The notes under the pieces are model-generated. The model ran no database searches. It saw nothing but the letters and a program-made list of their open reading frames with translations, and was not told the DNA's origin. The translations under genes were made by a program, and so were the position numbers. 64,000 nt of DNA from Streptomyces sp. NBC_01298 (GTDB lineage Bacteria > Actinomycetota > Actinomycetes > Streptomycetales > Streptomycetaceae), in assembly GCF_035978755.1 (NCBI RefSeq), contig NZ_CP108414.1:6696001-6760000 (forward strand). The letters run 5' to 3'. Of this stretch, positions 42,031 to 50,835 are shown one piece after another (within the stretch, counting starts at the first letter, position 1; each line of letters begins with the position of its first letter).

Positions 42031-42942
42031 ATGACGAACACGCTGCATTCGAAGAAGGCGACCGCCGCCATCGTCGGCTCCGGGAACATCGGGACCGACC
42101 TGCTCTACAAGCTCCTGCGCTCCCCGCACATAGAACCCCGCTGGATGATCGGCGTGGACCCCGCCAGCGAGGGCCTGGCCCGTGCCCGCCGCGCCGGACT
42201 CGACGCCTCCCACGAGGGCGTGGACTGGCTGCTGGCCCAAGACGAGCTGCCGGACCTGGTCTTCGAGGCCACCTCCGCCTCCGTGCACCGCGCCAACGCC
42301 CCGCGCTACGCCGAACTCGGCATCAAGGCCGTCGACCTGACCCCCGCCGCAGTCGGCCCCGCCGTCGTCCCGCCCGCGAACCTGACCGCCCACCTCGACC
42401 GGGCCAACGTCAACATGATCACCTGCGGCGGCCAGGCCACCATCCCCATGGTGTACGCCGTCTCCCGCGTGGTGCCCGTCGCCTACGCGGAGATCGTCGC
42501 CTCGGTGGCCTCCGTCTCGGCCGGCCCCGGCACCCGCGCCAACATCGACGAGTTCACCCGTACCACCTCCCGGGGCATCGAGGAGATCGGCGGCGCCGCC
42601 CGCGGCAAGGCCATCATCATCCTCAACCCCGCCGATCCACCGGTGATCATGCGCGACACCGTCTTCTGCGCGATCCCGGCCGACGCCGACCGCGAGGCCA
42701 TCGCGGCCTCCGTCAAGCAGGTCGCCGAGGACGTGGCCGCGTACGTACCCGGCTACCGGCTGCGCACCGAGCCGCAGTTCGACGACCCCTCCCCGCTCAA
42801 CGGGGGCACGGCCCGGGTCGCGATCTTCCTGGAGGTGGAGGGCGCAGGCGACTACCTGCCGCCCTACGCCGGAAACCTCGACATCATGACCGCCGCCGCC
42901 ACCAAGGTCGGCGAGGAGTTCGCGAAGGGGCTGCAGAAGTGA
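42031..42942 (+). CDS. hsaG: Acylating aldehyde dehydrogenase HsaG
   Basis: 303 residues. N-terminal Rossmann [20 protein letters not shown], active-site Cys in [20 protein letters not shown], and [19 protein letters not shown]. In the steroid pathway it turns propanal from HsaF into propionyl-CoA with NAD and CoA and works in a tunnelling complex with the aldolase. The stop overlaps the hsaF GTG start by four bases (GTGA), giving a 1:1 supply of partners. Confidence 0.94.
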   Translation: MTNTLHSKKATAAIVGSGNIGTDLLYKLLRSPHIEPRWMIGVDPASEGLARARRAGLDASHEGVDWLLAQDELPDLVFEATSASVHRANAPRYAELGIKAVDLTPAAVGPAVVPPANLTAHLDRANVNMITCGGQATIPMVYAVSRVVPVAYAEIVASVASVSAGPGTRANIDEFTRTTSRGIEEIGGAARGKAIIILNPADPPVIMRDTVFCAIPADADREAIAASVKQVAEDVAAYVPGYRLRTEPQFDDPSPLNGGTARVAIFLEVEGAGDYLPPYAGNLDIMTAAATKVGEEFAKGLQK

Positions 42943-43976
42943 CCGGCTACTCGACCTACTCCGACACCCTCGACATCCGGATCACCGACTCCTCCCTGCG
43001 CGACGGCTCGCACGCCAAGCGCCACCAGTTCACGGGCGAGGACGTACGGTCGATCGTCTCCGCCCTCGACGGCGCGGGGGTCCCCGTCATCGAGGTCACG
43101 CACGGCGACGGACTCGGCGGATCCTCCTTCAACTACGGCTTCTCGAAGACCCCCGAACAGGAACTCATCAAGATCGCCGCCGATACGGCGCGCCACGCGA
43201 AGATCGCCTTCCTGATGCTCCCGGGGCTCGGCGTCATGGACGACATCCGCGCCGCCCACGGCAACGGCGGGCAGATCTGCCGGATCGCCACCCACTGCAC
43301 CGAGGCCGACATCTCCGTCCAGCACTTCGGACTCGCCCGCGAGATGGGCCTGGAGACCGTCGGCTTCCTGATGATGGCCCACTCCACCACCCCCGAGAAC
43401 CTGGCCCGTCAGGCCCGGATCATGGCCGACGCCGGCTGCCAGTGCGTGTACGTGGTCGACTCGGCCGGAGCCATGGTCATGGACGAGGTCACCGACCGGG
43501 TCGCGGCGCTCGTCGCCGAACTCGGCCCCGACGCCCAGGTCGGCTTCCACGGCCACGAGAACCTCGGCCTGGGCGTGGGCAATTCCGTCGCCGCCGTCCG
43601 CGCCGGCGCGCTCCAGATCGACGGTTCCACGCGGCGCCTCGGCGCGGGCGCGGGGAACACGCCCGTCGAGGCCTTCGCCGCCGTCTGCCGGAAGATGGGC
43701 ATCCGTACCGGCATCGACGTCCTGAAGATCATCGACGCGGCCGAGGACGTGGTCCGCCCCGTCATGGACGACGAGTGCACCCTCGACCGCATGGCCCTGC
43801 TCATGGGCCACGCCGGGGTCTACTCCAGCTTCCTCAAGCACGCCTACCGGCAGGCCGAGCGCTACGGGGTCTCCGGCGCGCAGATCCTCCTGCGCGCGGG
43901 CGAGCGCCGCCTCGTCGGCGGCCAGGAGGACCAGCTCATCGACATCGCGGTCGAACTCGCCGCCGAAGCGCGCTGA
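42939..43976 (+). CDS. hsaF: 4-hydroxy-2-oxoacid aldolase HsaF
   Basis: 345 residues of the DmpG/HMG-CoA-lyase-like barrel. Catalytic Arg and metal-binding Asp in [17 protein letters not shown], metal ligands in [16 protein letters not shown], and [17 protein letters not shown]. It splits 4-hydroxy-2-oxohexanoate into pyruvate and propanal. The C-terminal DmpG-like communication domain ([20 protein letters not shown]) that docks with HsaG is present. Confidence 0.94.
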   Translation: MTGYSTYSDTLDIRITDSSLRDGSHAKRHQFTGEDVRSIVSALDGAGVPVIEVTHGDGLGGSSFNYGFSKTPEQELIKIAADTARHAKIAFLMLPGLGVMDDIRAAHGNGGQICRIATHCTEADISVQHFGLAREMGLETVGFLMMAHSTTPENLARQARIMADAGCQCVYVVDSAGAMVMDEVTDRVAALVAELGPDAQVGFHGHENLGLGVGNSVAAVRAGALQIDGSTRRLGAGAGNTPVEAFAAVCRKMGIRTGIDVLKIIDAAEDVVRPVMDDECTLDRMALLMGHAGVYSSFLKHAYRQAERYGVSGAQILLRAGERRLVGGQEDQLIDIAVELAAEAR

Positions 43977-44091
43977 TCACACCAGCGCCCCACGCACCGT
44001 CACCCCCACGCACCGTCGTACCCCCCCGCACCGCCACCCCCGCACACCCACCGCACCGCAGCACGCCCACAACGAAGTGGAGGGCCACCCC
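43977..44091 (+). promoter_or_regulatory. C-rich, G-poor spacer between hsaF and kshA (rut-like)
   Basis: The 115-bp gap is dominated by C with repeated CCCACGCACCGTC and CCCCCGCACCG blocks and very few G residues, unlike the rest of the window. C-rich, G-poor RNA of this length is a typical Rho-loading sequence, so partial termination between the hsaEGF and kshA-kshB segments is possible. Confidence 0.4.
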
Positions 44092-45231
44092 GTGACCGCA
44101 ATCGAAGAAGAGCCCCGCGTCATCGAAGCGGCCGCCGTGCCGACCCGGTTCGCCCGGGGCTGGCACTGCCTCGGCCTCGCCGCCGCCTTCAAGGACGGCG
44201 CCCCCCACGAGATCGAGGCCTTCGGCACGAAGCTCGTGGTCTTCCAGGGCGCCGAGAGCGGGGAGCTGAGCGTCCTGAACGCCCACTGCCCCCACATGGG
44301 CGGCAACCTCGCCCACGGCACCGTCAAGGGCGACACCGTCGCCTGCCCCTTCCACGACTGGCGCTGGTCCGGGGACGGCCGCTGCGCCGCCATCCCCTAC
44401 GCCCGCCGCGTCCCGCCGCGCGCCAGGACCCGCGCCTGGACCAGCCTGGAGCAGAGCGGCCAGCTCTACGTCTGGCACGACCCGGAGGGCAACCCGCCGC
44501 CGCCCGAGGTCACGATCCCCGTCATCGAGGGCGTCGGCGACCCCGAGTGGAGCGACTGGAGCTGGAACTTCCTGCGCGTCGAGAACTCCAACTGCCGCGA
44601 GATCGTCGACAACGTCGTCGACATGGCGCACTTCTACTACGTGCACTACGCCTTCCCGCACTACTTCAAGAACGTCTTCGACGGTCACGTCGCCACCCAG
44701 TACATGGAGTCCACCCCGCGCGGCGACGTGGACCTCGGCACCCTCTCCACCGGCGGCGGCCTGCGCTCGGACGCCTCGTACCACGGCCCCTCCTACATGA
44801 TCGACACGCTGTGGAGCGACATCGGCGGCGGGGTCGAACTCGAATCGGTCCTCATCAACTGCCATTACCCGATCGACGAGAACAGCTTCATGCTCATGTA
44901 CGGGACCATCGTCAAGAAGCTCCCCGGCATGAGCGACGAACAGGCCGCCGAGGCCGCCCGCCTCACCTCCGAGGGCCTCGCCGTCGGCTTCGAGCAGGAC
45001 GTCGAGATCTGGAAGAACAAGGCGCGCATCGACAACCCCCTCCTCACCGAGGAGGACGGCCCCGTCTACCAGCTCCGCCGCTGGTACGAGCAGTTCTACG
45101 TGGACGCCGCCGACGTCAAGGACGAGATGGTCCGCCGCTTCGAGTTCGAGATCGACACCGCCCGCGCCACCGCCGCCTGGAAGGCCGAGGTCGCCGAGAA
45201 CCTCGCCCGCCGCGCGGCCGGGACCCCGTGA
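44092..45231 (+). CDS. kshA: 3-ketosteroid 9alpha-hydroxylase oxygenase KshA
   Basis: 379 residues from GTG 44092 (GGAGG nine bases upstream). Rieske [2Fe-2S] ligands are CPHMGG and CPFHDW, in HCPHMGGNLAHGTV and GDTVACPFHDWRWSGDGRC. Non-heme iron ligands fit NVVDMAHFYYVHYAFPH (D-x2-H-x4-H). Length and motifs are those of KshA, which hydroxylates C9 of androstenedione or androstadienedione with O2; with KstD this opens ring B. It is followed by a small Cys protein and by kshB, its reductase. Confidence 0.94.
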   Translation: MTAIEEEPRVIEAAAVPTRFARGWHCLGLAAAFKDGAPHEIEAFGTKLVVFQGAESGELSVLNAHCPHMGGNLAHGTVKGDTVACPFHDWRWSGDGRCAAIPYARRVPPRARTRAWTSLEQSGQLYVWHDPEGNPPPPEVTIPVIEGVGDPEWSDWSWNFLRVENSNCREIVDNVVDMAHFYYVHYAFPHYFKNVFDGHVATQYMESTPRGDVDLGTLSTGGGLRSDASYHGPSYMIDTLWSDIGGGVELESVLINCHYPIDENSFMLMYGTIVKKLPGMSDEQAAEAARLTSEGLAVGFEQDVEIWKNKARIDNPLLTEEDGPVYQLRRWYEQFYVDAADVKDEMVRRFEFEIDTARATAAWKAEVAENLARRAAGTP

Positions 45232-45461
45232 TGACGCCCGTCGCCTGCGGGGAGTGCGGCGCGGTGGTGCTGTGCGAGAAGTTCAGCCCCGCCCACACCC
45301 AGGTCCAGTGGACCGAGGAGGCCGCCGCGGCCTGTCCGCGCATCGCCGCCGAGGTCGCGGCAGGGCTCCCCAGCGGCCGCGTCCGCTCCTGCGGGGCCCT
45401 GCGCGCGGGCATCGAGGCCGCCGTCCTGGCGGGCCGCCTGGAGGTGCCGGCCGATGTCTGA
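45231..45461 (+). CDS. Small CxxC protein between kshA and kshB
   Basis: 76 residues from ATG 45231, overlapping the kshA stop. It begins MTPVACGECGAVVLCEKFSP, with cysteines C6, C9 and C15, and further cysteines in AAACPRIAAEV and RSCGALRAGIE. The pattern suggests a small zinc or Fe-S site. I recall a conserved hypothetical protein next to kshA in mycobacteria (Rv3527) with a similar CxxCG...EKFSxAHTxVQW start. Role unknown; a chaperone or electron-transfer helper of KshA is a guess. The stop overlaps the kshB start by 8 bp. Confidence 0.72.
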   Translation: MTPVACGECGAVVLCEKFSPAHTQVQWTEEAAAACPRIAAEVAAGLPSGRVRSCGALRAGIEAAVLAGRLEVPADV

Positions 45462-46608
45462 CACCGACCGTCTTACGAGGTACCGCGCCGCGGAGGTACG
45501 GAGCCCGGGCCCGGCTGCCGCCCGGGGCGGAGCCACCAGCAGGCTGCTGGTCCGCGTCACGGACCGGATCCAGGAGACCCCCGAGGCGGTCTCCCTCGTA
45601 CTCGACGCGGAACTCCCTTACCGCCCAGGCCAGTTCCTCACCGTCCGGGTTCCCTCGCCGAGCGGGGAGGACGGCGCGGCCCGCTGCTACTCCCTGGCCG
45701 GCTCCCCGCACGCCGGGGACCCGCTGCGCATCACCGTCAAACGGGTCCCCGGCGGCGTCGGCTCCGGCTGGCTGTGCCAGGACGTGCGCATCGGCGACGA
45801 GCTGGAGATCCTGCCCCCCGCCGGCACCTTCACCCCGCCCGACCTGGACCGGGACCTGCTGCTCGTGGCGGGCGGCAGCGGCATCACCCCGGTGCTCTCC
45901 GTCGCGAAGTCGGCGCTGGTGGCCGGCGCGGGCCACGTCGCGCTGGTGTACGCCAACCGCGACCCCGGCTCGGTGATCTTTCGCGACGAGCTGTGGGGGC
46001 TCGCCGAGGAACACCCCGGGCGGCTCACCGTCGTGCACTGGCTGGAGACCCTCCAGGGACTGCCGACCGCCGCGCAGCTGGGCCCGCTCGTGGCCCCGTA
46101 CGCGGTCCGCGAGGCCTACCTGTGCGGGCCCGCTCCGCTGATGGACGCGGCGGAGACGGCGCTGCTGGCCTCGGGCGGCCGGAGCCGGGCGATCCACCGG
46201 GAGCGGTACTTCTCCCTGAACGGGGACGTCTTCGCCCCGGCGGTGGCGGCCCCGGGCGCCGGGAGCGCGGTCCTGCCGCCCGGAGTGGCGGGCGCCGGGC
46301 AGGACGCCGCCCCCGCCGGCGGCGCGACCGCGGAGGTGGAGGCGGAGGTGGAGTTCGAGGGGGTCGTGCACACCGTGGACTGGCCCGCCGGGACCCCGCT
46401 GCTCGACGTCCTGCTCGCCGCGGGCGTCCCCGCCCCGTACTCCTGCCGCGAAGGCGCCTGCAGTGCCTGCTGCTGCCGGGTGCTGGAGGGGGAGGTGGCG
46501 ATGGTCCGCAACGAGGTCCTGGCCCCCGAGGACCTGGCCGACGGCTACGTCCTGGCCTGCCAGGCCCTGCCGCTCGGCGACCGCGTCCGCATCAGCTACG
46601 ACGGCTGA
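45454..46608 (+). CDS. kshB: 3-ketosteroid 9alpha-hydroxylase reductase KshB
   Basis: 384 residues. FAD domain with ARCYSLAGSPHAGDPLRIT, NAD domain with LLVAGGSGITPVLSVAKSAL and YLCGPAPLMDAAE, then a C-terminal plant-type [2Fe-2S] (CREGACSACCC with a distant Cys in LACQALP). It passes electrons from NADH to the Rieske centre of KshA. A Gly/Ala/Pro-rich linker of about 40 residues joins the NAD and ferredoxin parts and is longer than usual. Confidence 0.92.
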   Translation: MSDTDRLTRYRAAEVRSPGPAAARGGATSRLLVRVTDRIQETPEAVSLVLDAELPYRPGQFLTVRVPSPSGEDGAARCYSLAGSPHAGDPLRITVKRVPGGVGSGWLCQDVRIGDELEILPPAGTFTPPDLDRDLLLVAGGSGITPVLSVAKSALVAGAGHVALVYANRDPGSVIFRDELWGLAEEHPGRLTVVHWLETLQGLPTAAQLGPLVAPYAVREAYLCGPAPLMDAAETALLASGGRSRAIHRERYFSLNGDVFAPAVAAPGAGSAVLPPGVAGAGQDAAPAGGATAEVEAEVEFEGVVHTVDWPAGTPLLDVLLAAGVPAPYSCREGACSACCCRVLEGEVAMVRNEVLAPEDLADGYVLACQALPLGDRVRISYDG

Positions 46609-46655
46609 GCGGATCCGCTGAGCGGAGCCGCTGGACGGCACCGCAGAACGGCCGC

Positions 46656-46686
46656 GGGCCCGGCCCCCTGGCGAGGGGTCGGGCCC
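46656..46686. terminator. Hairpin terminator between kshB and the iclR gene
   Basis: GGGCCCGGCCCC (46656-46667) and GGGGTCGGGCCC (46675-46686) pair with one mismatch. It lies between convergent genes and lacks a T-run. Confidence 0.6.
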
Positions 46687-46723
46687 GGACTCGTTCACTC
46701 GTACGTGGGGGTACCACTACCCA

Positions 46724-47605
46724 CTACATCCACTCGCTGAACCGCAGCCATCCCATCATGTTGTCCATCGCCTGAGCGGAGACCGCCGGCTCCAGGTCCC
46801 GCGACGGCGCGGCCGCGGCCCGCCCCGCCCGGCCCGGCCCGTACAGCTCCCGCCACACCGACCGGGCGCAGGCCAGTACCGCCGGCGCCAGCCGGGCCGG
46901 GTCGCGCTCGCCGCGGCAGGAGGACACCGACACGGCGGCCACGGCCCGCCCGGCCCCCCGCAGCGGGGCGGCCACGCAGGAGATGCCCCGGAAGCTCTCC
47001 TCCCGGTCGTAGGCCACCCCGCGCTCGCGGACCGCCGCCAGCTCCGAACGCAGCGCGAGCGGCCGGGTCAGGGTGCGCGCGGTGCGCGGTCGGAGCCCCT
47101 GCGCGAGGACGTGCTCCACCGCGGCGGGATCACTGAAGGCGAGGATCGCCTTCCCGGCGGCCGTGCAGTACGCCGGCATCCGGCCACCGACCCGCGAGGG
47201 CACCGAGGTGGCCTCCGAGCCGCCGATCCGCTCCAGGTACACGACCTCGGCCCCGTCGAGCACCGACAGGTGCACCACCCGGCCCGTCTGCTCGTGCAGC
47301 GCGTGCAGCAGCGGCAGCGCGGCCCGGCGCAGCCGGTTGTGGTGGGAGGCGAGCGCGCCCAGTTCCAGCATGCGCATGCCCATGCGGTAGTCCCGGCCCT
47401 CGCGGTCCAGCCAGCGCAACTGCACCAGCTGGTCGAGGATCCGGTGGGCGGAAGAACGTGGGATTCCGGAGCGGCGCACGACCTCGGTGAGCGACAGCCG
47501 AGGCTGTGGCCCCTCGAAGGCGCCCAGCACCTTCGCGGCCTTCTCCAGCAGCGAAAGCGGCGCGAGCTCGGTCTCCGCGACCTGCTCCATGAACTGGTCG
47601 AGCAC
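46724..47605 (-). CDS. IclR-family regulator of the upper steroid pathway
   Basis: 293 residues. N-terminal winged helix (RLSLTEVVRRSGIPRSSAHR, ILDQLVQLRWLDREGRDYRM) and an IclR effector domain (LHEQTGRVVHLSVLDGAEVV, GRMPAYCTAAGKAILAFSD, GISCVAAPLRGAGRAVAAVS). It is divergent from hsaA across 223 bp with several inverted repeats and convergent with kshB. In most actinobacteria these genes are under the TetR repressor KstR, which is not in the window; this protein is the obvious local regulator, as activator or repressor. The last about 35 residues are an unusual extension. Confidence 0.88.
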   Translation of the reverse strand: MLDQFMEQVAETELAPLSLLEKAAKVLGAFEGPQPRLSLTEVVRRSGIPRSSAHRILDQLVQLRWLDREGRDYRMGMRMLELGALASHHNRLRRAALPLLHALHEQTGRVVHLSVLDGAEVVYLERIGGSEATSVPSRVGGRMPAYCTAAGKAILAFSDPAAVEHVLAQGLRPRTARTLTRPLALRSELAAVRERGVAYDREESFRGISCVAAPLRGAGRAVAAVSVSSCRGERDPARLAPAVLACARSVWRELYGPGRAGRAAAAPSRDLEPAVSAQAMDNMMGWLRFSEWM

Positions 47606-47696
47606 GAGAAAACCCCCTGCGTGAGGCGTTGGGGCGACCCTGCCACGCGGCCCCGGCCGGAGGGAAGCACCCGGAGGGTTCTATTTCATTCAGTAA

Positions 47697-47774
47697 TACT
47701 TCAAGTAGTCGGTTCGAGGACCTTCCCGCTCAGCGGGAACAGCTCGTTCCGCGCCCGGAACACCCGGCGTACGT
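47697..47774. promoter_or_regulatory. Cluster of inverted repeats in the iclR/hsaA divergent promoter
   Basis: TACTTCAAGTA (47697-47707) is an 11-bp palindrome in the AT-rich part. GGAAC/GTTCC arms occur twice, at 47736-47750 (GGAACAGCTCGTTCC) and about 47757-47774. CCCGCT/AGCGGG lies just before. IclR proteins bind such interrupted palindromes. Confidence 0.5.
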
Positions 47775-47828
47775 TCCTCGCCATCGATCCCGAACACCCG
47801 AAGATCCTTGATCCGAGAAGGGGACACC

Positions 47829-48998
47829 ATGAGTGACGAAGAGGTCCTCGCAGCGGTCCGCGCCCTCGCCCCCGCCCTCCGCGAGCGCAGCGCCGAGGCC
47901 GAAAACCTGCGCAAGGTCCCCGAGGCGAGCATCAAGGAACTCGCCGCCACCGGCTTCTTCCGGCTGCTCCAGCCCAAGGCCCACGGCGGGTACGCCGCCG
48001 ACCCCGCGCTCTTCTACACCGCCGTCAAGGACATAGCCAAGGCCTGCGGCTCCACCGGCTGGGTCGCCTCCGTCGTCGGCGTCCACCCCTGGCACGTCGC
48101 CCTCTACGACCCCCGCGCCCAGGAAGAGGTCTGGGGCGAGGACCAGGACACCCGCATCTGCTCCTCCTACGCCCCCACCGGCAAGGTCACCCCCGTCGAC
48201 GGGGGCTTCACCCTCAGCGGCCGCTGGCACTTCTCCTCCGGCTGCGACCACGCCGACTGGGCCCTGCTCGGCGGACTGGTCACCGACGCCGAGGGCCGCC
48301 CCGTCGACATGCGGACCTTCCTGATCCCGCGCTCCCAGTACCGCATCGACGAGGTCTGGGACACCGTCGGCCTGCGCGGCTCCGGCTCCAACGACATCGT
48401 CGTCGAGGAGGTGTTCGTCCCCGAACACCGAGCCCTCAGCTTCGGCCCCGTCACCGCCCTCCAGGTACCCGGCCACCGCCTCAACCCCGAGCCGCTCTAC
48501 CGGCTCCCGTACGCCTCCGTCTTCACCACCACCATCTCCACCCCCATCGTCGGCATCGCCGAAGGCGCCTACGAGGACTACGTCTCCGCCACCCGCGAAC
48601 GCTTCCGCATCTCCTACGGCCAGCAGGTCGCCGAGGACCCCTTCGCCCAGGTCCGCATCGCCCGCGCCGCCAGCGACATCGACGCCTCCTGGCTCCAGCT
48701 CCGGCGCAACGTCTCCGAGCTCTACGCCCTCGCCGAACGCGGCGAGGAACTCCCCACGCCGCTGCGCACCCGGGCCCGCCGCGACCAGGTCCTCGCCACC
48801 GAGCGCTGCGTCGCCGCCGTCGACCTCCTCATGGAGAACGCGGGCGGCAGCGCCATGCGCACCGGCCCCAACCCCGTCCAGCGCGCCTGGCGCGACGTCC
48901 ACACCGGCCGCGGCCACGCCGCCAACGACCCGGAGCGGGCCCTGGTCCTGTTCGGACAGGGCGCGCTCGGGCTCGACATCCAGGACACCATGCTGTGA
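47829..48998 (+). CDS. hsaA: 3-HSA hydroxylase oxygenase HsaA
   Basis: 389 residues with the acyl-CoA-dehydrogenase fold of two-component flavin monooxygenases: EASIKELAATGFFRLLQPKA, HGGYAADPALFYTAVKDIAK, GSTGWVASVVGVHPWHVALY, LSGRWHFSSGCDHADWALLG. HsaA adds a hydroxyl at C4 of the phenolic secosteroid 3-HSA to give the catechol DHSA, using reduced flavin from HsaB. ATG 47829 follows GAAGGGG. First of the run hsaA-hsaD-hsaC-hsaB-kstD, with overlapping stops and starts. Confidence 0.93.
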   Translation: MSDEEVLAAVRALAPALRERSAEAENLRKVPEASIKELAATGFFRLLQPKAHGGYAADPALFYTAVKDIAKACGSTGWVASVVGVHPWHVALYDPRAQEEVWGEDQDTRICSSYAPTGKVTPVDGGFTLSGRWHFSSGCDHADWALLGGLVTDAEGRPVDMRTFLIPRSQYRIDEVWDTVGLRGSGSNDIVVEEVFVPEHRALSFGPVTALQVPGHRLNPEPLYRLPYASVFTTTISTPIVGIAEGAYEDYVSATRERFRISYGQQVAEDPFAQVRIARAASDIDASWLQLRRNVSELYALAERGEELPTPLRTRARRDQVLATERCVAAVDLLMENAGGSAMRTGPNPVQRAWRDVHTGRGHAANDPERALVLFGQGALGLDIQDTML

Positions 48999-49855
48999 GC
49001 GCGCGGGGATTCACGTACGAGAACACCTCCCGCACCGTCAAGGCGGGTGCCCTGAACCTGCACTTCCATGAGGCAGGCCCGCTCGACGCGCCCGTCGTGA
49101 TCATGCTGCACGGCGGCGGCCCCGGTGCCTCCGGCTGGTCCAACTTCGGTGGCAACCTGCCCCACTTCGCCGAGCGGTTCCGCACCCTGCTCGTCGACCA
49201 GCCCTGCTACGGCCGCTCCGACAAACCGGAACCCGACCGCGACTACTTCGGCTTCAGCGCGAACGCCGTCCTCGCCCTCATGGACGAACTCGGCATCGAA
49301 CGGGCGCACCTCATCGGCAACTCCCTCGGCGGAGGCACCGCCACCCGGCTCGTCCTGGACCACCCCGAACGCGTCGACAAGCTCCTGCTCATGGGCCCCG
49401 GCGGGATCTCCCTCAACCTGTTCTCCGCCGACCCCACCGAAGGCATCAAGCGGCTCTTCGAGTTCAGCCTCGACCCCGAGCCCACCCGCGAGCGGATGCG
49501 GACCTTCCTCACCACCCTCGCCCACGACCCGGCGATCGTCACCGACGCCCTCGTCGAGGAGCGCTACGCCCAGGCCACCGACCCCGAAGCCAGGCTCGGC
49601 AACGCCCGCATGGGCGCCTCCTTCGCCAAGTGGCCCGAGGCCGCCATGCTCTGGCGCGAAGCGCACCGCATCAGCCGCCCCGTCCTGCTGACCTGGGGCC
49701 GCGAGGACCGCGTCAACCCGGTCGACGGCGCCTTCCTCGCGCTGAAGACCATCCCCGACGCCCGGCTGCACGTCTTCCCGCACTGCGGGCACTGGGCGCA
49801 GACCGAGGCCGCCGACGAGTTCAACCGCCTCGCCACCGACTTCTTCCTCCACTGA
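48995..49855 (+). CDS. hsaD: Meta-cleavage product hydrolase HsaD
   Basis: 286 residues, alpha/beta hydrolase. Oxyanion segment MLHGGGPGASGWSNFGGNL, nucleophile Ser in LIGNSLGGGTATRL, Asp in LTWGREDRVNPVDG and His in VFPHCGHWAQTEA. HsaD cleaves the C-C bond of 4,9-DSHA to give HIP and the C6 dienoate for HsaE. GTG 48995 overlaps the hsaA stop by four bases. A repetitive 74-bp spacer separates it from hsaC. Confidence 0.95.
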   Translation: MSARGFTYENTSRTVKAGALNLHFHEAGPLDAPVVIMLHGGGPGASGWSNFGGNLPHFAERFRTLLVDQPCYGRSDKPEPDRDYFGFSANAVLALMDELGIERAHLIGNSLGGGTATRLVLDHPERVDKLLLMGPGGISLNLFSADPTEGIKRLFEFSLDPEPTRERMRTFLTTLAHDPAIVTDALVEERYAQATDPEARLGNARMGASFAKWPEAAMLWREAHRISRPVLLTWGREDRVNPVDGAFLALKTIPDARLHVFPHCGHWAQTEAADEFNRLATDFFLH

Positions 49856-49861
49856 GCTCCG

Positions 49862-49920
49862 CCCCGATCCCGGCCCCGATCCCGGCCCCGGCCCCGATCC
49901 CCGCACCGATCCCACCGAGG
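49862..49920 (+). repeat. CCCCGATCCCGG tandem repeat between hsaD and hsaC
   Basis: Four to five imperfect 12-bp units (CCCCGATCCCGG and variants) fill the hsaD-hsaC gap, the only real gap in this run. C-rich on the coding strand. May be a slippage-prone spacer or a weak Rho site. Confidence 0.7.
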
Positions 49921-49929
49921 AGTTCCCGC

Positions 49930-50835
49930 ATGGACATCCGCGCACTCGGCTACCTCCGCATCGAGACCGCCGACCTCGCCGCCTGGCGCACCTACGTCCT
50001 CGACATCCTCGGCATGGCCGAAGCCGCAGGCACCACGGACACCCGCCTCAACGTCCGCATCGACGACCGCACGCACCGCTTCCAGTTCGTCGCCGGAGCC
50101 CAGGACCGGCTGCTCGCCGCCGGCTTCGAGGTGGCCAACGCCCGCGCCCTCGAAGACGCCGCCGCCGAACTGGAGGCCGCCGGCCACCCCGTCAAGCAGG
50201 GCGACGCCGAGACCCTCGCCGACCGCCGCGTCCAGGGCCTCATCCACTGCGAGGACCCCAGCGGCAACCCCCTGGAGATCTACTGGGGCCAGGCCCAGGA
50301 CCACACCCCCCTCCCGGCCCGGTACGGCAACCGGTTCGTCACCGGCGGCCGCGAGGGCGGTCTCGGCCTCGGCCACGTCGTCCTGCCCGCCGCCGACACC
50401 GAGGCCACCCTCGACTTCTACGAGAACCTCCTCGGCTTCCAGCTGCGCGACTCCATGCGGCTGCCCCCGGTCGCCGTCCCCACCGGCAAGCCCGGCCAGG
50501 ACTCCTACTGGATGCACTTCCTCAGCCCCAACCGCCGCCACCACAGCCTCGGGCTCTACCCCGGCGCGCTGCCGCCCGGCATCGTGCACTTCATGGTCGA
50601 GCTGGAGACCCTCGACGACGTCGGCTACTGCCTGGACCGCATGAACGAGGCAGGCATCCCCATCGCCTCCACCCTCGGCCGGCACTCCAACGACCACATG
50701 GTCTCCTTCTACGCCCAGGCCCCCGGCGGCTTCCAGGTCGAGTACGGCTGGGACGGCCTGCTGGTCGACCCCGCCACCTGGACCGCGAAGGAGATCACCG
50801 CGGACAGCTTCTGGGGCCACCAGTGGAACGGCTGA
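49930..50835 (+). CDS. hsaC: Extradiol dioxygenase HsaC
   Basis: 301 residues, two vicinal-oxygen-chelate modules. Iron ligands fit His in GLGLGHVVLPAADTE, His in GIVHFMVELETLDD and Glu in GGFQVEYGWDGLLV. The N-terminal module starts MDIRALGYLRIETADLAAWR. HsaC cleaves the catechol ring of DHSA next to the hydroxyls. ATG 49930 follows GAGGAG. The stop lies 13 bp inside hsaB. Confidence 0.95.
   Translation: MDIRALGYLRIETADLAAWRTYVLDILGMAEAAGTTDTRLNVRIDDRTHRFQFVAGAQDRLLAAGFEVANARALEDAAAELEAAGHPVKQGDAETLADRRVQGLIHCEDPSGNPLEIYWGQAQDHTPLPARYGNRFVTGGREGGLGLGHVVLPAADTEATLDFYENLLGFQLRDSMRLPPVAVPTGKPGQDSYWMHFLSPNRRHHSLGLYPGALPPGIVHFMVELETLDDVGYCLDRMNEAGIPIASTLGRHSNDHMVSFYAQAPGGFQVEYGWDGLLVDPATWTAKEITADSFWGHQWNG

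Noticed and set aside
44865..45047. Short reverse frames inside kshA and other steroid genes
   Set aside because: All are antisense shadows without ribosome sites or domains.
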